DNA from: Cichorium intybus
Taxonomy: Eukaryota > Streptophyta > Magnoliopsida > Asterales > Asteraceae
Direction: 5' to 3'
DNA length: 64,000 nt
NCBI GenBank assembly: GCA_023525715.1
Contig: JAKNSD010000059.1
Span: forward strand, 501,380 to 565,379
Below, piece after piece: positions 13,824 through 24,813 of the stretch (within the stretch, counting starts at the first letter, position 1; each line of letters begins with the position of its first letter). The notes under the pieces were generated by a model that worked only from the letters and a program-made list of their open reading frames with translations, had not been told where the DNA came from and ran no database searches. Position numbers and translations under genes: made by a program.

Positions 13824-14662
13824 AGAGCCACCACAACAACTACCTTCACGCAGATGACAATGAAGAATCTGACCCAAGAGCGCAGCGACGCCGTCAAGAA
13901 AAACCGATGGGCAGTCAATTTTGAAATGGATAGTCCTCCAACAGCTAGTGTGTGTTGTTTGTTGGATAAATATGTATGTGTAGTTGCAGGTCTTAAGTTA
14001 AAGAAGACAAGGAGAAAAGACGACGGTGGTATTTAGGAGAGAGAGTGTGTGTTTGATTTTTTTATATCTATTAATTTAAGTAAAGAGTAAAATCGGAATT
14101 TCATAGATGAATCAGCCCCCTTCTGAAAGTCCAAGTAGAGCCAACGTGGCTTTTTTATCCACCTAATTACAAAAAAGAATCTTAAGAACCGGGTAACCAG
14201 AATCAATTTCTTACATTACCTTAATTGGTAGGTCAAAAGTGAGTTTGAGGGTTCCAACATAACAAAATATAGTTTAAGGACCTTTTAAAATTTTCTATGA
14301 AACTTTGTTGGGTTATTATGCCAATAGCCCTAAACTAAAAAAAGTGTTTGGCTCCCCAAAAGCACTTTTTATTTTGGCTTTTCAGTAAAGGGGGAAAAGC
14401 TATTTTTCAAAAGCTCCGTTTTCTTGACTTTTCAAAGAGAAAATGACTTTTAACTTGCAAAAATGTCTTTTTTGGTCTTTTTATATATGTAAAGCTTATC
14501 CAAACACTTTTTAAGTCTCATTATCAACTTATTAACTCTTCCCACCACATAAGCTTATCCAAACACTTTTTTAAAAACTCTTTTTTGAAAAGTCATAAAC
14601 TTATAAACACTTTTGCCCAAAAATGCTTATGAGCTAAATAAGCTTATCCAAACAGGCCCTTA

Positions 14663-17320
14663 AACAGACATTCAAAATTTGAAAACCTTATTACAGGAAT
14701 ACTCACCTCATCGTTTACCGACGACAAAACCCTAGAATCAAAAACCTTGCCGCTGTCCCTCTGCCTGATTCTTCTCACTTCTCATCAACATGAACGGGAA
14801 TACTGAGAACTCAAAAGCCAGGATACTTCTCACTCAAAATTTACGATCTTTGCATCTAATATGCGTTTAGTATATTGAACAATGAGAGATACTTGATGTA
14901 GAAAGGGACCCAAAGTGAAGACAGGCTATCGTCACCATGAAGCTCCACCACTGCTACTTCCCGTATTTCTCTTCTTCCTGATTTAATGAACGGTTTTGAA
15001 AATAATATCTTGGCTGTGTTGTAGATCCGTTCCATCCTCCCTTTCTATCAATCGTACTCACAAACCCATTTCAATTTTGCATCTCGAAATGAAGAACTGC
15101 TCATCTGGTAAGCATCTTCTCATCAACTATTGTTTTAATTTTGATCTTCCATGGATTTTTATAAGCTTTCGCATAAGCTTTTCCACAAGGTAAGATTTCC
15201 CTGATGTTCTTTAATTGTCTTTTAATCAATTTCTTGATGTTTTGTTTCGTTTTTGTAAGACAAGCAAGTAATTGATTTTTTTGTTTGATTTATAGGTTCT
15301 GTTCCACATTGAAGTCATCTATTGTAAAGAACCTATCCTATTGAACAGTGTGGTTCAGGTGAGTTAGGGCTGAAAATGATTTTGTTGTTCTTTTGGTAGA
15401 CTAAATTAAGGGCTTATTTCGAAATGTGCTTATGTGGTTTGAACACATGTTTCTCTTTCTCTTTATTTCTGGTTCTCGGTCAAAGCTACACACGTATCAT
15501 ATTTTGGATGACGAGTACTAAATATCAGTAATTAAACATGTTATTGTCATCCATTGGTTTTAAGAACATACATTTTAGAAACATGTAACTTGCATAGTTA
15601 CTAATTATCAAATAATTTAGGATGATTGATACCTAAAAAGTAGAAAATCTATCCTAGAAAGTCAGAGTAGACCAAAAACTAAACCTTGTTGTTTGTTAGT
15701 TTTTCTAGATATGGTCCCACAGTTTTGTTTTTGTTCTTTTTGTCCTAATTAAAAGATAGTTTTCTCATGTTCGGTCCCTGAATCACATAATTTAAACGTT
15801 CCCATTAAGGTCTGTCTTATGTATTGAACACAAGGGAAAACAGTCAATATCCTACTCACTTTTATTCAACTTACAATCATTTAAAAGAAGGAAAATGACT
15901 GGTTTACCCTTGTGTGAAATGAATATAACATGCGTTCAAAGAATATTCAAAGTGGTCTCTAACTCACAAATTAAAAGAGTGATGAAATTATGTTTTAAGA
16001 TAGAATAAATAAAAAGAAAAACTATTGGAACATATTTAGGGAGGTTTTATATATTGATATTGTTTACTGTAGTGGATATCTTGCAAATATATTGTTTTGA
16101 ACCAGATTTACCAAAGTATCGAAGAAGCAATTCTTCCATGGATATATTGTTAATATACACACACAGAGACACAAAACACACAGAAAGTATATTGTTATTC
16201 CTTGCATTTAGCCCAATTAGGGGCTAAAAGCATAAAATAGGAACATGCTTTCGTACGTTCCATTTAGTTTATTATATTTTTAAAGCTTACTTCTATTCTT
16301 TCTCATTATTGTACTTTGAAATGCAATGCTATAATCGGGTATTCTTTGAAAACAACCACCCAACATAGAATTGTGCTTTCAAAGCATAATTCTTTAATAA
16401 GAAAAAAGTTCAAAATAAAATTCAAAATATTTAAATTAAAGTAAAGACCAAAATAATTTTTCTTATAGCATGTACTCACAGTCGTCTCTTATTGCTTTTC
16501 CAGCTGATTCTGAAACGATAACTGTTTCCTGTTAACCTGTATAAATGGTTTTTATTTTATAAACTCTGTTTTGAAGTTTTGATCAAACTTTCAATTGTTT
16601 TATGTGTAATTGTTTATGTATGATCATATGATGTTTCCTGTTTTATTTTCTGACTTTCTGTCAAAATTGATCAATCTGTATTGTTAAAACTAAAATGATC
16701 AAGTATTTTGGCTATTATTAAGTTTTGTTTGTTTATTTATTGATTAATTTGATATTTCCGGTAAGATCATAAGTGTGTGATGCTGTTGTTAGCTATTTTT
16801 GGTTAATAAAGTAGTAGGAATCGATTAGTTAGGTTTAGTTTTGTTTGATTTAGTCGGATAGTATCTTAATTTCTGTACTCAAATGAAGAGCAGGTTTTTT
16901 CTGTATGATCAAAAAAAATTGTACAAATTATTAAATATGTGTTGCTATTGCTTTTTTATTTCTATCATACTTTATCAACAATTATATTTAAGTCCTTATT
17001 ATTCACATGTTTGTTTATTATATTTTTATCAAACCTTTTAGTAAATTTTTTCTTATCTAAAATTTGGTTAACTGAAGTAAATTAGAATTGTATCAGACTA
17101 ATCCTCGTATCTCTATCTTTTAACTAACGGATATTCAAAGTAATTTAGTTATTTTTGACAAAACTATTATTGACGTATCTATTATTTGATTTTTTTCATG
17201 TTTATTTATTAGATATATTCTAATATTATTTTGGTTATTAATTAAACACTTTTAAATGTTGAACGAATGAAACCATTATTAAATTAATCAATAACTATGT
17301 TGTAGTATTAGCATGTCTAA
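14663..17320. other. Long stretch with no confirmed gene; weak exon-like signals
   Basis: AT-rich. Between about 14700 and 15370 there are strong donor-like sites: TCATCTG|GTAAGC at 15110, CACAAG|GTAAGA at 15189, and GTTCAG|GTGAGT at 15358. Pyrimidine-rich sequence precedes candidate acceptors. A short frame starts at 15089. This could be the 5' part of a transcript with short exons or an old non-coding RNA, but no conserved protein can be built. From 15690 to 15990 the sequence has the TGGTCCC...TGGTCTC look of decayed MULE ends. Nothing is seen in 16000-17320. Confidence 0.3.
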
Positions 17321-18561
17321 AGGGGTGTTTGGGATTGTGGACTCATTAGTTTTTTTGAAAATTCATTAAGTCAAAAATAGAGTTAGGGTAAGAAATAAGT
17401 TGTTTTAAAAACACTTTTTCAATACTCTAAGGGGGTGTTTGGTTCACAAATTTTTTACAAAGGAATTGAAATCTTTATGATGAATGAAAATTTGATGGAA
17501 TTGGAATTCGAAGGAATTTGAATCTCTAGCGTGTTTGGTTGACAGGTAATGAAATGGAATTATTTGTTGAATTCTGCTAGTTTGCAAATTTTATCGAAAG
17601 AATTGGAATATAAAGTATATAAAATGACTAAACTATCCTTTATAAGGTTAAATATGTCATTTTAATCGTAGATAAGAAAAAATAATCCAATGGAATTTGA
17701 GTTATTTGACATTATGAAAAGGAATGACAAATTCAATTATATATGAAATTTGATGGAATCTTACACAATTCCATTCCATCCATTTTTTAACCAAATACGT
17801 TTTGAACGGAATTTCTTTTTCCAATTTCTTTGAATTCCATTAAAGTACTTGAAACAAACGCGCCCTAAGGGCGTGTTTGGATTGTTTATTTGATATGCTT
17901 ATTGACTTATTGCGATATTACACCAATAAAAAGCAATTTTAAGTGTTTGGATAAGAATATTTATAAACACTTATATGCTTAAGTAAGCAGTTTTTTTGAT
18001 AAGTTACTTTTTTTTATTACTTATTGACTTATTTAAACAGTTTTTGATAAGTCATTTCCTTATTACACACACAAGCACCATTTGTTAAACGGTAAAAAAC
18101 AATTTATTGACTTATTACGTTTTGGTATCCGATAAGCTAAATCAAACATTTTTTTTAAAACTTTGTTTTGATACTGGATAAGCTAATAAACACTTTTAAT
18201 AGAAAACATATGTTATTTTAAATAACCAATCCAAAACACCCCGTTAATAAGTCATAAGTCAAAACTCTTGGGAAGAGCTAAGTTATTAGCTTTTGAAAAA
18301 TGAGGAAATTATGTTTTGATAAAATATCCTAAATGAACTTTCACATACTTTTTTCCTCCTTTTCTATCTTCTCCTCCATTTTTGGTTATTTTATATTATA
18401 AAAGTTAATTTAAACACTTTTTTAAAATGGCTTATCAAACTTATAACTTTTTTTTCACATAAGCTAATCCAAACATTTGTTTAAATTTTTTTTTTTAAAA
18501 GTCATAAAGCAATTTTGTCCAAAAATACTTATGAATGTAATAAACAATCCCAAACACCCCT
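17321..18561. mobile_element. Nested MITE cluster (Tourist-like)
   Basis: An 18-bp perfect inverted repeat AGGGGTGTTTGGGATTGT occurs at 17321 and, inverted, at 18544-18561. Inside lie a complete MITE (17431-17865) and another terminus GGGCGTGTTTGGATTG at 17869, whose best inverted partner is near 18220-18241. The outer pair has no exact 3-bp duplication. I interpret three related elements inserted into or beside each other, with the order of events only partly resolved. Confidence 0.6.
17431..17865. mobile_element. Tourist-like MITE, TAA target duplication
   Basis: The left end GGGGGTGTTTGGTTC matches the complement of the right end, GGGCGCGTTTGTTTC. TAA is duplicated at 17428-17430 and 17866-17868. 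There is no coding capacity. PIF/Harbinger transposases usually mobilise such elements in trans. Confidence 0.8.
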
Positions 18562-18875
18562 AACATTGGACTTCAACAAAATTAACTTTATACTCTTATA
18601 TAGATTATAGACTTTTACTCTAAAAGCCCAAAAACATCAAAATTTAATATAATACTTTCCAAAAGCCTTTATATGTTCAAATATTAAAATCCCTTCATTC
18701 CACTATGCTATGAGTTTAACATAGTTGTTATTAAATCTTACTATTTTATTTTTATTGAAAATCTATAAATGTTAATTAGATTTTTACTTTAAAAAATGTT
18801 GTGTTGTAAATGAAAATTTTAGACTTTAATTATTTTCAATAACAAATGATATATTTTAGCTATATATCTTTCCAA

Positions 18876-19075
18876 TAGGGGTGAGCATAATAACCGAAAA
18901 ACCGAACCATAACCAATATAACCGATATAACCGAACCATTAAAACCGAACCATTAATAAAAATGGTGGTGCGGTTTATGATTTTTATTAACCGAATCATA
19001 ATGGTTCGGTTTTGGTTTTTCGTTAAAACCGAACCGTATATAACCGAATTGAACCAATTAATAAATATATATTTG

Positions 19076-19148
<73 letters not shown>

Positions 19149-19602
19149 AAGTTCTTCATCTAGTCGTTAAAAATTTTAAATCAATGCTCGTTACATACTC
19201 ATTAGTAAACTAATAAGTCTATGAAAACTAAAAAAAACTAAAATGCATTAACCGATTGTAAAGTAAATCAAATCTTTTTTTAACGTTTGTATGGATTCTA
19301 GTGTATAATTGTAAGATATTAAAAGTCGATACTAGTTTTAATGGTTAATATCGTTATTTTGACTTTTGAGACAATTTAACTCTTAAATTCATACAAATCA
19401 TAGAAAGTTATAGATGAACGAACTTTAAATTTTTCTAATTATGGTTAACCATTATTAACCATTAACCAAAACCATTAACCGATTAAAACTGTTAACCATA
19501 CCCAATATTAACCATAACCAGTGGCTACTAAAATGTATTAACCGATTGTAATGGTTCGGTTTAGGCCACTAATCGAACCAAACCGCCCCATTCTCACCCC
19601 TA
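18876..19602. mobile_element. hAT MITE with perfect 8-bp target duplication
   Basis: The ends are TAGGGGTGAGCA and, inverted, TAGGGGTGAGAA. CTTTCCAA is duplicated perfectly at 18868-18875 and 19603-19610. Subterminal regions repeat AACCG/CGGTT motifs in both orientations. A (TA)n array at 19078-19142 sits inside. There is no transposase. Confidence 0.9.
19078..19142. repeat. (TA)n microsatellite inside the hAT MITE
   Basis: Pure dinucleotide array of about 32 units. Confidence 0.98.
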
Positions 19603-21245
19603 CTTTCCAATAACCAACATATAAACTTTTAATTTATTAATATTCCAAATAATAGTTAAAATTATAGATGTAGCAAATTAAAACAATAAATTTAAAACTT
19701 GCGTTCAATATGGTAGAATCTCATTTGTAGTTTTTTGTGGTTATCGTCCAAACTTTTGTATTTTTGTATGTATGATCATTTTGAATAAGTTTCTATTTTT
19801 GTATGTATGATCCTTTTGAATAAGTTTCTTTCTGGAAATGATCACCGTCTAACTTGGAAAGTCTATTTTGCTTTTTTAATTTCCTTTTCCTATTATTTTT
19901 GGACTTGGAAAGTCTATTTTGCTTTTTTAATTTCTTTTTCCTATTATTTTTAAATAACTATCAGTTTTATTAAATAAAAAAATTAAATTAAATCCTTCCT
20001 ACCATACCAAGCCGCCCCTCTCTCTAAATCTTCCATTGCTTCTCTTTTTCCTCTGTCAATAAACCAAATACCCATCTCCTTTAACGTCCACCTTCTTCTA
20101 CCGGTATTTCGCCGCCGTCAGCTCCTCCAGCTCTACCGCTGCCTCAGATCCAACATCGTATCTAAATCAGGTCAAAATAGTGAGAAAAATTGATTTTCTT
20201 AAACGATTTGTACTTTGGGTACATCGTGAGAAAATTTGAAGTAGTCGTCCCTCTCTCCTTCTCAACCGCCAACTCTGATACCTCTACAACAAAGGTTTCG
20301 GTTTTGGAGCGATCATTCTTCTCAAACACACAATTCTCATCGACTTCATCACCGTCTACCGTCGTTGGATTCTAAAAAGGCTCAATCTCCATCAGAGGAC
20401 ATAAACTGAGCAGTGGAAATCTCCAAGCTTGCTAGAGTTTTCGAACACATGAAGTGAAAAGGCTGGTGAACAAGTTTACTCTAAGCTCGGAACAAAGATC
20501 AATATTAACGAAGTTGCTTTCAATATCGAGGTTAATGTCGTGACAAGCATGAAATGAGAAGGCTGGTGAAGGATTCTAGTGATATTGGAGATGGGTTTCG
20601 AGAATTCGAGTTCAGTATTATGAAGATACTCATAGCACCAAACATATCTAATTTTCTCCTAGTCTTATCGTGCTTAGATCTACAAGGAAGGCAGCGAGAT
20701 ATGCAAAAGAACCTATAATATCTTGCTTAGATCTCCTCTGATTTTCTCCCAGCACTTGTGTTTTCTACCTAGAGAAGTAACGCTGTGACGGGGAGAGTCA
20801 TGGTGATGGGGTGAACATAGATTGCTATGGGCTCCACCTTTTGAGATCCAAAATTGCAGGTGGCGTGTTGGTGATTATGAGGAGTTCAGGGTCGGCGATT
20901 GTAGGTGTGTTTGCGTTGTCCGTAGAAGGTATTGAAATTCTTGGGAATGGTGGTTGCGACAGTGGTTAGGGAGGCATTGTTGTACTGATTTTGTTAAATG
21001 AACGTCTTTGCTGGTTGCATCCATGGGACTATACAGAAGCGGGTTCAAGATATTGGAAGAAACAAGAACCAAATCAACAAACAAGGAACAGAGGGACAAC
21101 GGCGGTTCAGTAACTGAATTTCATGGAGATACATAGTTCTGATGCAATTGACAAATTCCTAGGAGCAACAATCAGATTTTACAGTTCCAGGTGCAATTGA
21201 CACATTCTAGGAGCAACAATCCGATTTAGGGTTCCATGAATCCTG

Positions 21246-21295
21246 TGACCGGAGGGAGAGGGAGAGGGAGAGGGAGAGGGAGAGGGAGAGGGAGA

Positions 21296-21330
<35 letters not shown>
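21246..21330. repeat. (GGGAGA)n/(GA)n purine tract
   Basis: About nine GGGAGA hexamers grade into (GA)n and then (GAA)n. Purine-only strand asymmetry of this length can form triplex DNA. Frames across it (Arg-Gly-Arg or Leu-Pro/Leu-Ser runs) are artefacts. Confidence 0.9.
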
Positions 21331-21331
<1 letters not shown>

Positions 21332-21685
21332 GAAGAAGAAGAAGAAGACCGGGTATGGTGTTTTTTGTTGACCGAGAGAGAGAGAGGGAGAGGGGGGTGG
21401 GGTCTAGTTGCGGTGGGATTAGATTTCTTTTTGAGTAAATTATAATAATGGTCCATGTGGTTTGCATGAAATTGCAATAATCGATCAACTTTTTAAAAAG
21501 CCACGAAAATGGTCCAATTTAAAGATTAACTTTCAATAATGGTCCATGTGGTTTGTAAAAATAAGTAAAAAGACTATTTTACCCTTTTTTAATTTCTTTT
21601 TTATTTTTATTTAAATGTTTTATTTATTTTAGTAATTAAAAAAAAAGAAAAATACCCCACCCACCCCCACCCCCACCCCTGCATC

Positions 21686-21690
<5 letters not shown>

Positions 21691-21769
<79 letters not shown>
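21691..21769. repeat. (CT)n microsatellite
   Basis: Dinucleotide array at the inner end of the left arm of the Pack-MULE. The right arm keeps only a short GA remnant, so the array has expanded or contracted on one side. Confidence 0.97.
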
Positions 21770-21773
<4 letters not shown>

Positions 21774-21789
21774 GTTTGTTCCCTCCGCA

Positions 21790-22110
21790 AGCTGCCTCAA
21801 ACAAGTTACAGAAGGAGTTCCCCCACCTGTAACTTTCCGCCGGAAAATTCAGTTCTCGGTGGTTCTTGGCCTTATCACGAAATGTCTTCCGGAACACCTT
21901 CATTTGTTCGCATTGCATTTTCTGGAGAATATCAGATGAAATTCCATGATTTATGACTTGAAAAGATCCCCATTTTTTTGAAGCCCGTGCTATCTCTATC
22001 TTGCAATCTGCACCATCCCACCCACCTTGGCGCAACCGGCTGAGATCGATTATTGGTAACTCCCACTCTTCTACATCCTCAAAAGCGTAATTATGGCTAT
22101 CTTTCCACAC
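21790..22110 (-). pseudogene. Gibberellin 2-oxidase (GA2ox7/8-like) N-terminal fragment, captured
   Basis: The minus strand from 22110 reads 90 or more codons matching the N-terminal DIOX_N domain of 2-oxoglutarate/Fe(II) dioxygenases: ELPIIDLSRL, then IARASKKWGSFQVINHGIS, then ESYRWG. The ELP-IDLSRL and SYRWGTP-S-TCL pattern is that of the C20-gibberellin 2-oxidases (GA2ox7/8), which inactivate gibberellin precursors in the cytosol. The fragment stops before the Fe-binding HxD...H region, so it could not be an enzyme. At 21820-21824 a run of five C (plus strand) shifts the frame; one base fewer would restore the family reading after YRWG. Usual Phe in WGFF is Ser here (WGSF). It lies head to head with the EFL1 fragment inside the same Pack-MULE. 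Confidence 0.82.
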
Positions 22111-22293
22111 TTCATGATATTATTGAATAAGTTATCAAGGGTGGTCGATCTTTCCATCGCCTCTCTCTCACCAGAATAGATATTCGGGTTTAAGAGCTAT
22201 TCAACTGTATGAATATATATTCCGGTTTAAGAGCTATTCAACTGTTACCGACAACTGATGCCCTTGAAGTTCATTTAGAAAGATGCATTAACT

Positions 22294-22572
22294 GTTAGAA
22301 AATCTGTTGAAGCTTGTGATTCACAACCCGAATCTCCTTGTGTAGCTTTTGTATCCAAAATGTTTGCAGTTCCTATCATCATCTCTGGCGACATTCTGAA
22401 TAATTACACAGAAGAAGGTGGAATTCTAAATAATTGCAGTTCGGTAATAGTTAATGGTGCTATTTTGAATATTTACACAGAAGAAGGTGGGAGTGGAGAT
22501 GTTTCTGCTAGAGGGGAACATGTTCTTGCTGCTGCAGGTGAAGTTCATTTAGAAAGATGCATTAACTGTTAC
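22294..22572 (+). pseudogene. EFL1/RIA1 (elongation factor-like GTPase) fragments, captured
   Basis: Two stretches in one reading frame match the cytosolic GTPase EFL1, an EF2/EF-G relative that helps release eIF6 from 60S ribosomal subunits. The first (22294-22437) reads VRKSVEACDS, then PCVAFVSKMFAVP, then ILNNYTEEGG. The second (22494-22572) reads VSARGEHVLAAAGEVHLERC, the signature of an EF-G-like domain III. In the parent these segments lie far apart, so the copy has lost the sequence between them and joined them through a short duplicated NILNNYTEEGG-like spacer. A further copy of the EVHLERC coding stretch sits at 22265-22297. No functional domain is complete. It is inside the Pack-MULE, opposite in strand to the GA2ox fragment. 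Confidence 0.75.
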
Positions 22573-23239
22573 CGAACAAACCCTGGTGTCCTTTCATCAT
22601 CTCCGGCGACAACTATTACCGAACAAACTCCCCTTCCTTTCCTCACACGTCAACTGTTACCGACAAATAAGGCCCTTGATATTCGGGTTCCAGGAATCAT
22701 CCATCTGAATCGTGTTGCTTTATTCTTCACGATTGCTTTATAATTGAAAGTAGATCGTTCTTGAACCTCTGGCGGAGGGAACAAACCCAAGAGAGAGAGG
22801 TGGGGTGGGGTGGGGTATTTTTCTTTTTCTTTTTAATTACTAAAATAAATGAAACATTAAAGTAAAAATGAAAAAGAAATTAAAAAGGGTAAAATAGTCT
22901 TTTTACTTATTTTTACAAACCACATGGACCATTATTGAAAGTTAATCTTTAAATTGGACCATTTTCGTGGCTTTTTAAAAAGTTGGTCGATTATTGCAAT
23001 TTCATGCAAACCACATGGACCATTATTGTAATTTACTCTTTCTTTTTTATTCATTTAAAGTTAATAAATGACTAAAAATAATAGAAAAATAAATTAAAAT
23101 GGTAAAATAGATATTTCAGTTTGGACAGCGACCATTTCCACAAAGAAAATATTTTCAAAAGGACCATCCATACAAAAATGCAAACGTTTGGACCATAACC
23201 ACAAAAACAGCAAACCACAGGACCATTTTTTTCAATTTT

Positions 23240-24100
23240 ATAAAAAAAAATTCTATAAAATGCTAGAATAACTATCTATTTCAAATCTTGGATTATAATA
23301 TTTTAAACATTTTGAAGTTATTTTTGAACACTAAACATCTTAAAAGTTATAATTACTTTTTAGTTTTGAAATTATCCTTGATATTTTGAAATGGTTATGA
23401 TCAATTGTGAAATGGTTCGTGTATTTATGAAATAAGTGAAAAATAAATTTATTTTTCGAGCTTTGATTTTTGGTGGAAATATTTAACATTAAGTAGAAAT
23501 CAAATGCGAGTGTATGATGGAAAATGGTTTTTTTGTATAGTTTGTCCTCACCTCTTCCAAAAACAAACAATATAAACGATGACTTTTAATTAATAATTAA
23601 TAATTATAGGGTTAATTCTATAAAATTTAAAAAAGTTTGCATCATAATTTTATAATTTACTTTAGTGTTTTCTTTGTTACTTATTTGTAATTAATTCTGA
23701 TAAAACATTTCAAATTTGAAATTTTAAAAGGTCACTAACAGTTACTGTTGATGTGACGGTTTCTGCTGATTTGACGTTGTATAAAAGTCCAAAAGTTTAC
23801 ATCTCAATTTTTTATTTACCTTAACATTTGTTTGTTATTGATTTGTCACTAAATACGTATATTTGTTACTGATTTGCCACTAAATACGTTTTCATAAAAA
23901 TGCATTGTTATATATTTATAAAACATTTTTCTTATATAAAATATATGTTTCTTCACAGTTTATCTTTATAGAAACATATTTTTATGTAAAAGTATATTTT
24001 TAATATATTTATGTGTATTGAATGGTTGAATTGACATGCTAGGCGAGATTAAATGACTGACATGTCTTGGTAACAGGTTCTCCATGTTAGTGTGTTTTAA
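23240..24100. other. AT-rich segment with no gene
   Basis: No coding potential beyond short chance frames. A duplicated 26-bp sequence around TTGTTACTGATTTGCCACTAAATACG occurs at about 23836-23895. Confidence 0.5.
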
Positions 24101-24195
24101 AAAAACAAAAGCGAAGAAATAGGGGAGTGCAAGACTCGAACTCAAGACTTGCCACTGCTAGGGCGTGTGCTTTAATCGTTGAACTAAAGGTGATG
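24100..24195 (-). mobile_element. tRNA-related SINE head (remnant)
   Basis: On the minus strand an A-box-like TAGTTCAACGATTAAAGCAC is followed about 30 bp later by a B-box-like GAGTTCGAGTCTTGC, then a run of T's at the 3' side. This spacing is that of plant tRNA-derived SINEs. A target duplication was not identified, so the limits are approximate. A genuine tRNA gene is unlikely, as no acceptor stem can be paired. Confidence 0.5.
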
Positions 24196-24810
24196 AAATC
24201 TATGGGATGAATCCATCTTGGATGGCTAATTGATTGATTAGGTCCTTAATGGATGAATGGGTAGTTTCTTATGCAATGAATGATTTGAACTTAATGTTAA
24301 ACTCCACATCTTGTTGGAAGAATGAAAAATAAGCATTAAATGCTTAATATTTAAGTCATGAGCATGATGAGGATTGAGGTGTGTTTTGGGTTGGAAACCC
24401 CTAAGATTAGTCATCACTTGATTTTATAGGTGCTTGGGAAGCATTGTGATGCATTTGGACTTAGCTAGGACAAAAATATTAAGAAATGAGGATTTTCACA
24501 CAATTCTCCCACGTAAAATACATTTTTGGGGTCTGATGTCTCACGTGGCCTGCAAGAGATTTTTGCCTTGGGTCACGTGACTCGCTTAGCCTACACGACC
24601 CACATGAGATTTTACCTTGGGCTTGCGTGGTCCGCGTGCCCCTACACCCAACCTTATGTTTTCTTTTGCTCGATGTAGCACTCTCCCTAGGTTTGGACCT
24701 TTGGTGTTTGATTCTCCAACCCTGAAAACTTGTGTTTAGGAGTTGTTTACCATCATAAAGATAGATTTTTCGGATGGTTAAATCGAACAAAATTCAAACT
24801 ATAACGGTTT
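24196..24810. other. Unassigned segment with G-box-containing repeat
   Basis: No gene. A 60-bp unit is imperfectly repeated at about 24537-24640 (CACGTGGCCTGCAAGAGATTT..., then a diverged copy). It includes two CACGTG hexamers. Confidence 0.4.
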
Positions 24811-24813
24811 TTA

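Larger units (their letters stand above)
12400..14330. mobile_element. Pack-MULE carrying an IKU1/VQ14-like gene
   Basis: The termini GGGTTATTGTCATAATGG (left) and GGGCTATTGGCATAATAA (complement of right) begin inverted repeats of about 115 bp. A perfect 9-bp duplication TAAACTAAA stands at 12391-12399 and 14331-14339. The terminal sequence differs from the GAGTAAATTA family, so this is a separate MULE-like lineage. The interior has a VQ-protein pseudogene on the minus strand (12784-13376) and an unassigned stretch at 13500-14040. No transposase is present. It was inserted into an older Tourist MITE. Confidence 0.88.
12329..14659. mobile_element. Tourist-like MITE split by a Pack-MULE
   Basis: The left end GAGCATGTTTGGTTGTG at 12329 and the complement of the right end (GGGCCTGTTTGGATAAGC, ending 14659) are inverted repeats of the Tourist type. 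TTA stands on both sides (12326-12328 and 14660-14662), the 3-bp target of PIF/Harbinger transposases. Only 71 bp lie left and 320 bp right of a 1.9-kb insertion (12400-14330), so the original MITE was about 390 bp. Confidence 0.7.
21433..23038. mobile_element. Pack-MULE with two captured gene fragments
   Basis: Inverted repeats of about 270-350 bp are almost perfect. The left arm starts GAGTAAATTATAATAATGG and the complement of the right arm starts GAGTAAATTACAATAATGG. A perfect 9-bp duplication TTTCTTTTT flanks it (21424-21432, 23039-23047). The arms continue through a CCCCACC block and a CT tract up to TTGGGTTTGTTCCCTCCG. Between them lie a gibberellin 2-oxidase fragment on the minus strand and an EFL1 GTPase fragment on the plus strand, from two unrelated host genes. 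The near-identical arms suggest recent activity. No transposase is present, so mobilisation would be in trans. Confidence 0.92.
19713..23230. mobile_element. Non-autonomous MULE-like element hosting a nested Pack-MULE
   Basis: Left sequence (about 19725-19985: TTTTTGTGGTTATCGTCCAAAC ... GGAAATGATC ... CTATTATTTTT) is the inverted copy of sequence at about 23060-23230. Its termini resemble those of the transposase-bearing MULE at 6749-11692 (shared TTTTTGTATGGATGGTCC and GTGGAAATGGTC). The outer ends are approximate; TTCAATATG before and TTCAATTTT after agree at 7 of 9 positions. The second Pack-MULE (21433-23038) is inserted near its right arm, so this element is the older one. The interior 20000-21430 has no recognised cargo. 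Confidence 0.6.

Noticed and set aside
21207..21488. Leu-Ser or Arg-Glu-rich open frames on both strands
   Set aside because: They arise from GGGAGA/GA tracts and extend into a transposon arm.
21607..22110. A functional gibberellin oxidase gene
   Set aside because: Only the N-terminal domain is present, with a frameshift at 21820-21824, no iron-binding residues, and the frame running into the transposon arm.
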